From: Paenibacillus elgii NBRC 100335
GTDB lineage: Bacteria > Bacillota > Bacilli > Paenibacillales > NBRC-103111
Length of the DNA: 64,000 nt
Assembly (NCBI RefSeq): GCF_004000865.1
Contig: NZ_BIMB01000015.1
Coordinates: 62,001 to 126,000, forward strand
Reading direction: 5' to 3'
Shown piece by piece: positions 32,615 to 40,411 of this stretch. Numbering within the stretch: the first letter of the stretch is position 1; every line of letters starts with the position of its first letter. The notes beneath the pieces are model-generated. The model ran no database searches. It had not been told where the DNA came from and saw nothing but the letters and a program-made list of their open reading frames with translations. The translations under genes and the position numbers were made by a program.

Positions 32615-32794
32615 ATGGATGCCGAAGAACGAGACCAGATGCGGCGAATTCAAACCGATGAAGCTTGCAGCATGGTTCAATTAAATATGACCAGTGGTCA
32701 ATTAATGCCATTACATAAATTAGCGGTGGAAGATGTTTCAACCTTTCATCGAGCGGCCCTTGATTTGCAAATCGAATTGCTGCATGCCCGGTAA
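32615..32794 (+). CDS. Possible 59-residue protein starting inside the terminator
   Basis: An open frame of 59 codons begins with ATG 8 nt after GGGAG, which is the 3' arm of the upstream terminator. The product ('MDAEERDQMRRIQTDEACSM', 'LAVEDVSTFHRAALDLQIEL') is an acidic, helical peptide that looks protein-like, but I know no family for it. It might be translated only on read-through transcripts, or be a gene remnant. The rest of the gap 32795-33051 shows no gene; a short GGCAC/GTGCC hairpin at about 32801-32812 is next to an A-rich run. Confidence 0.3.
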   Translation: MDAEERDQMRRIQTDEACSMVQLNMTSGQLMPLHKLAVEDVSTFHRAALDLQIELLHAR

Positions 32795-33051
32795 AAAAAA
32801 GGCACTGTGCCTCGTCAAAACATGAGACCGGGTTGGCCTGAAACCCAGGAGATATACAACTTTACCGAGGGGTTAAATGAAATAATGACAACGTTAACTT
32901 CAAATATTTGTAACATTTAGAGAAAAAGGTCGTATGATTTAATTGAAAAATATTCCAAATTAAGGGTTGATATGGTATTAATTGATTGAGGGCACTGGCC
33001 AGACCTCAAAATTATTTTTGCACGGTGTTATTCGGAGGAGGATAAAGAAAA

Positions 33052-33456
33052 ATGAAAAAAATGACAACTGCTTTAACGATTGCCGTGGTTGGAGCAAGTC
33101 TTGTTTCAAGCCCTGGCTTTGCGGCGGAGGGAGCCCCGGTTCAACAAGCGCCTCAACAGCAGATTATTGTCGCGCCGCCGGAAGGCGAGGTTACGTATCA
33201 TTTGGCGCCAGGTGCCGTAGCGGTTGCCGGTCCATATGTACTCCAGCCGAACGAAGGCATTCGCATCACCTCGATTATCGCCGACGAGTACGATTGGTGG
33301 CTTGTGGATCTTAGGAACAACAACCAGACGATCCGAAAAGAGCAAGCGGAAAACAATACGATTTATGTGAAACAGAGCAGCCAGTACATGCTTTTCATCA
33401 AAAACAAAAAGCAATGCACCAACTTGATGAAGGTAAATATTCGGGTGGTTCGCTAG
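33052..33456 (+). CDS. Small secreted protein of unknown function
   Basis: 134 residues with a signal peptide cut near 'GFAAEG' (about residue 25), a Gln/Pro-rich segment ('QQAPQQQIIV') and a compact beta-rich domain ending 'KNKKQCTNLMKVNIRVVR'. A GGAGGA site precedes the ATG. It is transcribed alone and has its own terminator. I do not recognise the family. Confidence 0.75.
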   Translation: MKKMTTALTIAVVGASLVSSPGFAAEGAPVQQAPQQQIIVAPPEGEVTYHLAPGAVAVAGPYVLQPNEGIRITSIIADEYDWWLVDLRNNNQTIRKEQAENNTIYVKQSSQYMLFIKNKKQCTNLMKVNIRVVR

Positions 33457-33540
33457 CTGCATTCTAGGCAAAGTACAGTTCCTTCACACTTTTATTCTCG
33501 ATCTGAGAAATAGTATAGAGTAGTAAGGTCATAAGGACGA

Positions 33541-33563
33541 GACTCCCCACCGGGAGTCTTTTT
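33541..33563 (+). terminator. Terminator after the small secreted protein gene
   Basis: GACTCCC/GGGAGTC (33541-33547/33552-33558) with a 4-nt loop, followed by TTTTT. Confidence 0.8.
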
Positions 33564-33582
33564 CCATTTTAAAAGTAAGCGT

Positions 33583-33621
33583 AAAAAAGCTCCCCGGCTT
33601 AAGCAAGTAGAGGAACTTTTT
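33583..33621 (-). terminator. Terminator of the sigma/anti-sigma operon
   Basis: AAAAAGCTCC (33584-33593) pairs with GGAACTTTTT (33612-33621) allowing a G-T pair; on the minus strand the hairpin ends in TTTTTT. Confidence 0.6.
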
Positions 33622-33649
33622 ACGTTATTGATGATTTGGCACGTTAATT

Positions 33650-34594
33650 TTAGTTCAAATACGCTTCGGCGATTTTAATCAATTCCTCTTTGCTCATTTT
33701 ACTGAATTCGTCGATTTGATACGTATATTCGCCGTCGATGTTCCATGTAATATTTTTCCTTCCGTCTTCTCCGTTTTTGTCTAGATATTGCGTGTAAAGC
33801 ATTTCTACCCCGTTGACGGTAATTTTCTCTTGCCTGAAGTCGATTTTTTCATCCACGTAGGCTGTAAACGTATCCTTGGATTTAATGACAGTAACGGCTA
33901 CTTCTTGGTCCCCATGCTTATAAACGGACCTCAAATGTAAAAGATCATCAGACAACTCAATCGGCATCATCGCATAATCCTTACCCGATTCCTCCGCCTG
34001 CTTCCGCAGCTTTTCAGCCGTCGCCGCCTTTTCGTCCGGGGCAGGAGGGTTCACCTCATTGATTGGATTAAAGAAGACCTTAGCGTCTTTGAATTGGTAA
34101 TTCTCTTCCAAACGGTCAAGAATCTTAATCGGCATGCCTGCCATTTTGGCACGGAGTGCGGACACATCGTTAAAGACGAACGGCTTGAATCTGGTATCCG
34201 TTTGCTTGTTCGGATTGTTCGGAACGATATAAAAGATCGCTGCCGAACCATCCGGCAACAGTTCTTCCGCCAAATCCCGGCTCATTCCTATGCGTCGGGT
34301 ATCTTCTTCCGAATATTTGGGCTGGGGAGGAGCCGAGTTCAAGGGTTTCACCTCATAAACCGCTTGGCCTTGTTCGTTTTTCAATACTCCGTACTTTACC
34401 GCAGCAAACCCTGACGATACGGTCAAAAGCATTCCCATTGCGACCAACACACCGACTTTATATTTCACTAAAAATCGCTCCTTCTTGTTCCGCTCGGCAT
34501 ACAGTTTCTTCATTACTTGTCCAGTCAAGTCAGCATCGGGCATAGGCGGGTCATGAAAAAGTGCTTTCAAATCCTGATCCTTATCCAACGTCAT
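33650..34594 (-). CDS. Membrane-anchored anti-sigma factor
   Basis: 314 residues. An N-terminal cytoplasmic segment of about 43 residues ('MPDADLTGQVMKKLYAERNK') precedes one membrane helix (about 44-66) and an extracellular domain of about 240 residues. The start overlaps the ECF sigma gene's stop by 4 bases, the usual coupling for a sigma/anti-sigma pair. The extracellular part presumably senses the signal; the stimulus cannot be told from sequence. The assignment rests on topology and gene context more than on a named domain. Confidence 0.75.
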   Translation of the reverse strand: MTLDKDQDLKALFHDPPMPDADLTGQVMKKLYAERNKKERFLVKYKVGVLVAMGMLLTVSSGFAAVKYGVLKNEQGQAVYEVKPLNSAPPQPKYSEEDTRRIGMSRDLAEELLPDGSAAIFYIVPNNPNKQTDTRFKPFVFNDVSALRAKMAGMPIKILDRLEENYQFKDAKVFFNPINEVNPPAPDEKAATAEKLRKQAEESGKDYAMMPIELSDDLLHLRSVYKHGDQEVAVTVIKSKDTFTAYVDEKIDFRQEKITVNGVEMLYTQYLDKNGEDGRKNITWNIDGEYTYQIDEFSKMSKEELIKIAEAYLN

Positions 34595-35145
34595 ACGAAT
34601 CCCACTTCCTTCACTTGAGCGTAGTACTTCCGGAACTTTGCAGCCGAACGTCCGTATTTTTTTCGAAGATTGGCGCTGTTTTGATTCAGAATCAGGCTGA
34701 TTTCCTCATAGCTCTTCTCCTCCACGCAGCGCAAAATTAACAAGTTCCGCTCTTCCGCCGATAATCTCGATAGGGCCTGGTGCACATATTCATTGAAATA
34801 GTTGGCTTCGATCTGCAAATCGATGTGTTTATTTTCCTTCTCATCCCGGTAAAAGAAGGGCAGATATTTGGCCAGCTTGCGCTTGCGGATCACATCGATG
34901 CATTGATTGTAGGCAATCTTGTATAACCATGCGCCGAACGGCACATCCCGGTTATACTTTTGCAAATTGCGAAATGCCTTCAAAAATACTTCCTGTCCGC
35001 TATCCTCGGCCTCCGTATCGTTGCCCAGCATGTGATAACAATAGCGGAAAATCGGTTTTTGGTAATGCTGCACGATGTTCTCGAACTTTGCGATATCACC
35101 CTCCAGGACGTCAGCGATCATCTGACGCAGTTCTGAATCATCCAC
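34591..35145 (-). CDS. ECF-type RNA polymerase sigma factor
   Basis: 184 residues from the GTG at 35145, which has AGGGAG 8 nt upstream; the GTG at 35154 would abut that site. Region 2 is clear ('GQEVFLKAFRNLQKYNRDVP', 'FGAWLYKIAYNQCIDVIRKR') as is region 4 ('LSAEERNLLILRCVEEKSYE'). Sixty residues separate them and no other domain is present. Its partner anti-sigma gene follows with an overlap. A possible self-recognised promoter lies upstream. Confidence 0.93.
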   Translation of the reverse strand: MDDSELRQMIADVLEGDIAKFENIVQHYQKPIFRYCYHMLGNDTEAEDSGQEVFLKAFRNLQKYNRDVPFGAWLYKIAYNQCIDVIRKRKLAKYLPFFYRDEKENKHIDLQIEANYFNEYVHQALSRLSAEERNLLILRCVEEKSYEEISLILNQNSANLRKKYGRSAAKFRKYYAQVKEVGFV

Positions 35146-35171
35146 CTCGCTCACTCCCTTTCACCCTGTAC

Positions 35172-35199
35172 TACGAATCATCCGCACTGAAATGTGACA
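35172..35199 (-). promoter_or_regulatory. Possible ECF-type autoregulated promoter
   Basis: On the minus strand TGTCAC (35194-35199), 18 bp, then CGTA (35172-35175) resembles ECF promoters (TGWMAC ... CGWM). It is about 25 bp upstream of the sigma gene start. Confidence 0.4.
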
Positions 35200-35290
35200 G
35201 TAACAACAGAATAATTAATTTTGCGCCAACCGGGCAAGCAAGGAATTGACAATGACCATGATGGGGGGGATAGCTTTGGGAACGTGGAAA

Positions 35291-35327
35291 AATAAGAAAT
35301 AGCCTGTTGAGGGTTTCTCAACAGGCT
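35291..35327 (-). terminator. Terminator of the aldo/keto reductase gene
   Basis: AGCCTGTTGAG (35301-35311) and CTCAACAGGCT (35317-35327) are perfect 11-bp arms with a 5-nt loop; the minus-strand exit is T-rich. Confidence 0.75.
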
Positions 35328-35358
35328 GATCAGCCCCCAGCTAGGGGAACTGGCGTTC

Positions 35359-36201
35359 TTAGAAATCAAAATTGTCAGGGTCCGGTCCAACCCGCAGGTT
35401 CTGGTTCAGCGCATCGATGCGGGCCATCTCTTCACTCGTCAGCTCGAAGTCGAATACCGAGGCGTTCTCGACAATCCGGTGAGCCTTTGTCGATTTGGGA
35501 ATCGTTACGATGCCGTGCTGCAGATCCCAGCGCAGAACGACTTGGGCGACCGACTTGCCGTGACGAGCGCCGATTTCCTGCAGCACCGGGTTGTCCAGCA
35601 GCTGGCCCTGCATCAGAGGCGACCATGCCTCGATCTGAATGCCATGCTGGGCGCAGAAGTCGCGCAGCGCTTGCTGGCTGAGCCGCGGATGGAGCTCGAC
35701 CTGGTTTACCATCGGTTTGATCTCGGCATCTTTCATCAGGTCCTCCAGGTGGTGAATCTGGAAGTTGCTGACGCCGATCGCTTTGACACGTCCGGCCTTG
35801 TACAGCGCTTCAAGCGCACGCCAAGCGTCCTTGTACTTGCCGGCCACCGGCCAGTGAATCAGGTACAGATCGAGATAATCCAGTCCCAGCTTCTCCAAGC
35901 AGGTCTCATAGGCGGCGAGCGTCGCTTCATAGCCGAGATCGGCGTTCCATACCTTGGAAGTGACAAACAGGTCTTCACGGGAGAGTCCCGTTTCTTGGAG
36001 GGCTTCGTGGATAGCCTGACCTACACTGCGCTCGTTGTCATAGATGGCCGCCGTGTCGATGCTGCGGTAGCCATGGGCGACAGCCGCTTTGACCGCGTCC
36101 ACGAGCTCGGGACCTTCCTCGACTTTGAATACGCCGATTCCGAACCAGGGCATAGCCTTTCCGTTATTGAGAGTCGTAGTTGCTTGCAGATGCGTTGTCA
36201 T
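35359..36201 (-). CDS. Aldo/keto reductase
   Basis: 280 residues from the ATG at 36201 (GGAGG 9 nt upstream). The catalytic tetrad of the AKR barrel is visible: Asp and Tyr in 'YRSIDTAAIYDNE', Lys in 'FVTSKVWNADLG' and His in 'LYLIHWPVAGKYKDAW'. NADPH-binding residues 'IPKSTKAHRI' lie near the C-terminus. It most resembles the YvgN/glyoxal reductase and diketogluconate reductase subgroup. It follows the MFS gene by 68 bp and may be co-transcribed with it under the HxlR regulator. Confidence 0.93.
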   Translation of the reverse strand: MTTHLQATTTLNNGKAMPWFGIGVFKVEEGPELVDAVKAAVAHGYRSIDTAAIYDNERSVGQAIHEALQETGLSREDLFVTSKVWNADLGYEATLAAYETCLEKLGLDYLDLYLIHWPVAGKYKDAWRALEALYKAGRVKAIGVSNFQIHHLEDLMKDAEIKPMVNQVELHPRLSQQALRDFCAQHGIQIEAWSPLMQGQLLDNPVLQEIGARHGKSVAQVVLRWDLQHGIVTIPKSTKAHRIVENASVFDFELTSEEMARIDALNQNLRVGPDPDNFDF

Positions 36202-36269
36202 AGATAAAACCTCCAGTAGGGTAAATGGTAAATTTAAATACATGATGTCTTGTTGAAAGAGTTTGATAG

Positions 36270-37487
36270 TCAAGACCGGGCCGGCCCCATCCGCACGGCG
36301 CGAACCGGCTCGCCCTTGCGTTCCAGTGCCATGCTCCAGCCGGTCAGCAAAACCGCGGCTAGGACCATGATAGCGCCGATCCAGGTGGTATGAATCAATC
36401 CCATCGAATCGGTGATCACCCCCCCCAGATAGGCCCCAATGGCGATGCCCGCATTGAACGCGGCGATGTTGACGGCGGAAGCGACATCCTTAGCTCCCGG
36501 CGCGAAGCGCTCGGCCAGCATGACGACATAAATCTGCAGCCCGGGAACGTTCATGAAGGCCAGCAGGCCCATGAAGAAGATCGTGATCAATCCGGCTACC
36601 TTGAATGGCGCGGTCACCATCAACACGAGCAGCACGATCGCCTGCAGGATGAACATATAGAACAGAGCCTTGAGCGGCCGGCGGTTGGCCACCTTTCCCC
36701 CGACGACATTGCCGATCGCAATCGCGACGCCGTAAATCAGCAGGATAACCGCTACCGTGTTTTCGGCAAATCCGGTTATCTCATGCAGCAATGGGGATAA
36801 ATAAGTAAATACGACAAAGGTGCCTCCATACCCGAGAGCCGTGATGGCGAATGCAAGCAGCAGCCTGCCATTCGTCACCAGCTTCACCTGCTCACGCACC
36901 GGGGTCGGAACGCCCTTACGCAGCGAGGCGGGGATCAAGATCAGGTTAGCGATCAGCGCGACCAGGCCGATGACGGCGATGGTGACGAAGGCCGCCCGCC
37001 AGCCCATCTGCTGGCCGATCCAGGTACCGAGCGGCACGCCGGTCACGATGGCGACCGTCAGGCCCGAAAACATCATGGAGATCGCACTCGCCCGTTTGTT
37101 CTCCGGCACGAGGTCGGCGGCGATGGTCGATGCGATCGACATGAATACGCCGTGCGACAAAGCGGATAGCACGCGGGCAATCAACAGGACGCCGATGCTT
37201 CCAGAAGCCGCCGCCAGACTATTGCCGGCGATAAAAACGACCATGATGGCAACCAGCAGCGACTTGCGGGACATTCCCGTAGTGAGTGAGGTCAGCACAG
37301 GAGCCCCGAAGGTGACACCGAGCGCATACAGCGTCACGGTCAGTCCTGCCGTTGTGACCGATATATGAAGGTTTTCGGCGATCAGGGGCAGCAGCCCCAC
37401 GCTGATAAACTCGGTTGTTCCGATCGCATAGGCGCTGATGGCCAGAGCCAGAAGCGCGAGTATACTTCGTTTTTGATCCAATTGCAT
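36270..37487 (-). CDS. MFS transporter (AraJ/YdhP-like efflux)
   Basis: 405 residues with twelve membrane helices. The N-terminal 'LALAISAYAIGTTEFISVGL' and the loop 'LTTGMSRKSLLV' match the drug/sugar efflux branch containing AraJ and YdhP/YbcL-like proteins. GAGGTGAG is upstream of the ATG. It is divergent from an HxlR regulator, with two palindromes between them, so drug-like or electrophile-responsive control is likely (inference). Confidence 0.9.
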   Translation of the reverse strand: MQLDQKRSILALLALAISAYAIGTTEFISVGLLPLIAENLHISVTTAGLTVTLYALGVTFGAPVLTSLTTGMSRKSLLVAIMVVFIAGNSLAAASGSIGVLLIARVLSALSHGVFMSIASTIAADLVPENKRASAISMMFSGLTVAIVTGVPLGTWIGQQMGWRAAFVTIAVIGLVALIANLILIPASLRKGVPTPVREQVKLVTNGRLLLAFAITALGYGGTFVVFTYLSPLLHEITGFAENTVAVILLIYGVAIAIGNVVGGKVANRRPLKALFYMFILQAIVLLVLMVTAPFKVAGLITIFFMGLLAFMNVPGLQIYVVMLAERFAPGAKDVASAVNIAAFNAGIAIGAYLGGVITDSMGLIHTTWIGAIMVLAAVLLTGWSMALERKGEPVRAVRMGPARS

Positions 37488-37559
37488 GTTTTCTCACCTC
37501 TATTCTTGGTAATCTTCGGCCGATATATGCTATTATGAGAGGAGCAAGCATTTTTGGCT

Positions 37560-37600
37560 AGTACGTACTTTAAAGTGCGGTAGGCACAAAAAAGTGCCTA
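37560..37600. promoter_or_regulatory. Operator palindromes between the MFS and HxlR genes
   Basis: AGTACGTACT (37560-37569), ACTTTAAAGT (37567-37576) and TAGGCAC-N6-GTGCCTA (37581-37600) are perfect inverted repeats packed into 41 bp of the divergent gap. HxlR/DUF24 regulators bind such short palindromes next to their own genes. Confidence 0.5.
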
Positions 37601-37620
37601 TAACCATTGGAGGACTTAGT

Positions 37621-37992
37621 ATGAGCACGGGAACCAATAAGAAATATAACATTTCGGTGGAAGCGACCTTGGAAGTCATCGGAGGAAAATGGAAGTGCGT
37701 GATTCTCTGTCACTTGACGCGAGGAAAGAAGCGGACGAGTGATCTCAAGCGTATTATGCCCAGCATTACGCAGAAGATGTTAACCCAGCAGCTGCGGGAA
37801 CTGGAGGCAGACGGGATCGTCAACCGGATTACGTATCATCAAGTGCCGCCCAAAGTCGAATACGAGCTGAGCGAATACGGGTGGAGCCTTAAGCCGATTC
37901 TGGATGCGCTTTGCTCCTGGGGAGAGCACCATATTATTAAAGAATACGGCGATAAGTTCACCGTATTGGAGGACAATATTTTAAATCATTGA
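37621..37992 (+). CDS. HxlR (DUF24) family transcriptional regulator
   Basis: 123 residues from the ATG at 37621, with GGAGG 7 nt upstream; an earlier in-frame start lies inside the operator. The winged HTH is typical: 'ATLEVIGGKWKCVILCHLTR', 'LKRIMPSITQKMLTQQLREL', 'YHQVPPKVEYELSEYGWSL'. One Cys follows the helix start at 'KWKCVILC', and thiol-based sensing is known in this family. It probably controls the divergent MFS and reductase genes. Confidence 0.92.
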   Translation: MSTGTNKKYNISVEATLEVIGGKWKCVILCHLTRGKKRTSDLKRIMPSITQKMLTQQLRELEADGIVNRITYHQVPPKVEYELSEYGWSLKPILDALCSWGEHHIIKEYGDKFTVLEDNILNH

Positions 37993-38031
37993 GACGTGAA
38001 CATGGATCTTTCCACGATTTCTTTGGACGAT

Positions 38032-38110
38032 AAAAAAAGGAATACTTGAGCTAAGGCTTCAAGCATTCCCGAGAGAGTACCGCGTTGAGGTACTCTCTTT
38101 CTTTTTCTCT
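38032..38110. terminator. Back-to-back terminators between HxlR and PBP genes
   Basis: Minus strand: GGAATGCTTGAAG ... CTCAAGTATTCC (38039-38069) ends in seven T (38032-38038), closing the PBP gene. Plus strand: GAGAGTACC (38073-38081) and GGTACTCTC (38089-38097) followed by TTTCTTTTTCTCTTT close the HxlR gene. Confidence 0.75.
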
Positions 38111-38148
38111 TTGACGTAACTTTTCTCCTCACGATTAACATCGTGGCT

Positions 38149-40173
38149 CTATTTCGGCTCGGCCGCTTTGGTTCCCTTGGGCACGCCGTCCAGGCCGTAA
38201 TATTGGTCGTAGGCGTCGAATATTTTGCGGGCAATCGGCGCGGCGCCCCATGCGCCGAATCCGCCCTCCGGGACGACGACGGCTATGGCGAGCGTCGGAT
38301 TGTCCAGAGGCGCGAAGGCGATGAAGACGGCGTTGTCGACCAGCTTTTTGCCGACGGACTGCGTCGAGGTGCCCGTTTTTCTGGCAAAAGGGTATGGGAA
38401 CCCGTCGAAGCCCTGTACCTTGACATCGGCCATGCCTTGCAGCACCGCGTTCCACTCGGCCGCGGCAAATTCCGTTTCGTCCAGTACGACCGGTTCGTCG
38501 AACTTTTGGATCAGCTGGCCTCTATCGTAGCTCTCAATCTTGTCCACCAACAAGGGCTTGAGCCTTTTTCCCCGCGTGGCGAGGGTGGTGGCGAATTGGG
38601 CCAATTGCAGCGTTGTGTAGCGTTCATTTTGACCCCAGGAGGCGAAAACCATCCGGGATTGGAACGATTCGCTCTTATTCGTTTTAAACTCGTTGGCACC
38701 TTTATACTCTCTCGGCAGGCCGCTTTGCGTGGAAACCCCCAGCCCGAACTTGGCCAAATAATCCTGCCATACGTCTACGGCTTTCTCGCCATATTTCGAG
38801 TGCAGCGCATTGCCGATTTTGGCCGACATAAACGTATTGGACGAATGCGCGATGGCCGTGGCCGGTGTCAGCCACCCGTAAGCGGCCCGATCGGAGTTGG
38901 TTAATCGCGAGTTATCTTTGCCGTAGGTAAATTCGCCGGTATCGTAATATTGGGTTCCGGGATGGATGAGCCCTTCCTTAAAGCCGATCAATACGGACAA
39001 CGGCTTGATTGTTGAGCCCATATAGACGATCGAGGTGGGATGCTTGTTCCGTTCATCTTCCGGAAAATTGCCGTAGGCGGTCGTAATGGTGCCGTTGTTG
39101 ACAAAAGGCAGGATGCTGTCGTAATCGCTTTTCGAGATTCCGCCGATCCATAGATTCGGATCGTAATCCGGCATGCTGGCCATGGCGACCACTTTACCCG
39201 TCTTCACCTCCATCGCGACCGCATATCCCGCCCGGGCATTCGGAGCGTATGCGAACCGGTTGCCGGACGATTGCAGCGTCGCCAGATGGTCCATAATCGC
39301 TTGTTCGGTGATAAGCTGGACATCCTTATCAATCGTTAAATAAAGATGGTTGCCCTTCTTCGGTGCTTGCAGCGTCACCTCGGGGCCGGCAATTTTGTTG
39401 GCTGCATTGACCGGGAATGCTTTGTATCCGCTTTCGCCTCGCAGCTCCTTTTGATACATCAGCTCGATGCCATCGAATCCGACATCCTCCGTATCGACGT
39501 AGCCCTCCGTATGTTCTTTCGTTTTATAAAAGGGAAGTCCGTTGTTCGGTTCCCGGGCGGCGGGGAACGGCTTCAGATACCCGACCAATTGGACGGCAAC
39601 CGTATTTTCCCGGTCGTAGGTCCGCGTGCTTTCCTCGATAACTTGAACCCACTTCAGTTCGTCGCGCCACTCCCCGATGTATGCGATTTCGTCGCGGGTG
39701 AGATCCGTCTTGATCCGGCGGGGGACGAAATAGAAGGAGGGCTTCTTGGTTTCCTGTTTCGTTAGGTCGTAGCCGACATCCATCAGCCTGATGATGTCTT
39801 CGGCGGACAGCTTTTTGGGAGACGGGGCTCCTCGCTCCGAGAAAATTCGTTCCAGCTCGCGCGCAAGGGCGATGATCTCATCCTGCGTTTGCCCCTGCTC
39901 GATACGAAAATAAAGCGATTGGGTAGGTGTGGTATAGGCGATCGGAGCGCCTTTGCGATCGAAAATATTGCCCCGGGTGGGCGGTATGGGCGTGTTTTTA
40001 TGGTTGGCTTCCTCATCCTTCAAATGTTGGCTTTCCACAAACTGTAGCATGGCAAGCCGGAGAATCAAGACCGAGAACAAACAAAACGTAATAAAGAAAA
40101 AGACATTGATTCTGGATGCAATGGTAAGTCCACTGCTTGGCGGACGCATCCGTTCGGCTAACTTTTTCAACAT
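38149..40173 (-). CDS. Class B penicillin-binding protein (transpeptidase)
   Basis: 674 residues with one N-terminal membrane helix (about 24-45). The dimerisation domain starts 'PPTRGNIFDRKGAPIAYTT'. The transpeptidase signatures are complete: SxxK in 'YMGSTIKPLSVL', SxN in 'AHSSNTF', KTG in 'ARKTGTSTQS'. It resembles PBP2/PBPH-type elongation transpeptidases that cross-link peptidoglycan outside the membrane. AGGAGG lies 4-5 nt before the ATG. It is divergent from the DUF3829 lipoprotein gene. Confidence 0.93.
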   Translation of the reverse strand: MLKKLAERMRPPSSGLTIASRINVFFFITFCLFSVLILRLAMLQFVESQHLKDEEANHKNTPIPPTRGNIFDRKGAPIAYTTPTQSLYFRIEQGQTQDEIIALARELERIFSERGAPSPKKLSAEDIIRLMDVGYDLTKQETKKPSFYFVPRRIKTDLTRDEIAYIGEWRDELKWVQVIEESTRTYDRENTVAVQLVGYLKPFPAAREPNNGLPFYKTKEHTEGYVDTEDVGFDGIELMYQKELRGESGYKAFPVNAANKIAGPEVTLQAPKKGNHLYLTIDKDVQLITEQAIMDHLATLQSSGNRFAYAPNARAGYAVAMEVKTGKVVAMASMPDYDPNLWIGGISKSDYDSILPFVNNGTITTAYGNFPEDERNKHPTSIVYMGSTIKPLSVLIGFKEGLIHPGTQYYDTGEFTYGKDNSRLTNSDRAAYGWLTPATAIAHSSNTFMSAKIGNALHSKYGEKAVDVWQDYLAKFGLGVSTQSGLPREYKGANEFKTNKSESFQSRMVFASWGQNERYTTLQLAQFATTLATRGKRLKPLLVDKIESYDRGQLIQKFDEPVVLDETEFAAAEWNAVLQGMADVKVQGFDGFPYPFARKTGTSTQSVGKKLVDNAVFIAFAPLDNPTLAIAVVVPEGGFGAWGAAPIARKIFDAYDQYYGLDGVPKGTKAAEPK

Positions 40174-40291
40174 TGTGCCTCCTGAGCGGAAAAAGGAAGA
40201 AATTTCTGCTATTGTACAGACGATCCAATATGGAAAAAAGGTGCATCGGACGAAAAAAAAGGGGATTTATTTTTTCCGTACGATCAGAACT

Positions 40292-40350
40292 GTGAAAATT
40301 ACCACTTTACTGGGATTTGTCCTAAAGCTTTCAAACCGATTCGCCGATAA
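40292..40350 (+). promoter_or_regulatory. SigD-like promoter with conserved upstream block (lipoprotein gene)
   Basis: TAAA (40323-40326), 16 bp, GCCGATAA (40343-40350) fits the sigma-D consensus better than the island copy. GTGAAAATTACCACTTTACTG (40292-40312) matches 19798-19818 at 19 of 21 bases, and CCTAAAGCTTTCAA (40321-40334) matches the island's CCTAAAGTTTTCAA with one change. The lipoprotein start follows about 60 bp later. Confidence 0.6.
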
Positions 40351-40411
40351 AAAGCTGTTATCTATTTGCCAGGTCTGAACCAAAAATTAAAATCGCTTGG
40401 AGGCTTGTATT

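Noticed and set aside
32795..32900. Possible riboswitch upstream of the small secreted protein
   Set aside because: Only a 5-bp GGCAC/GTGCC hairpin is seen; no conserved riboswitch core.
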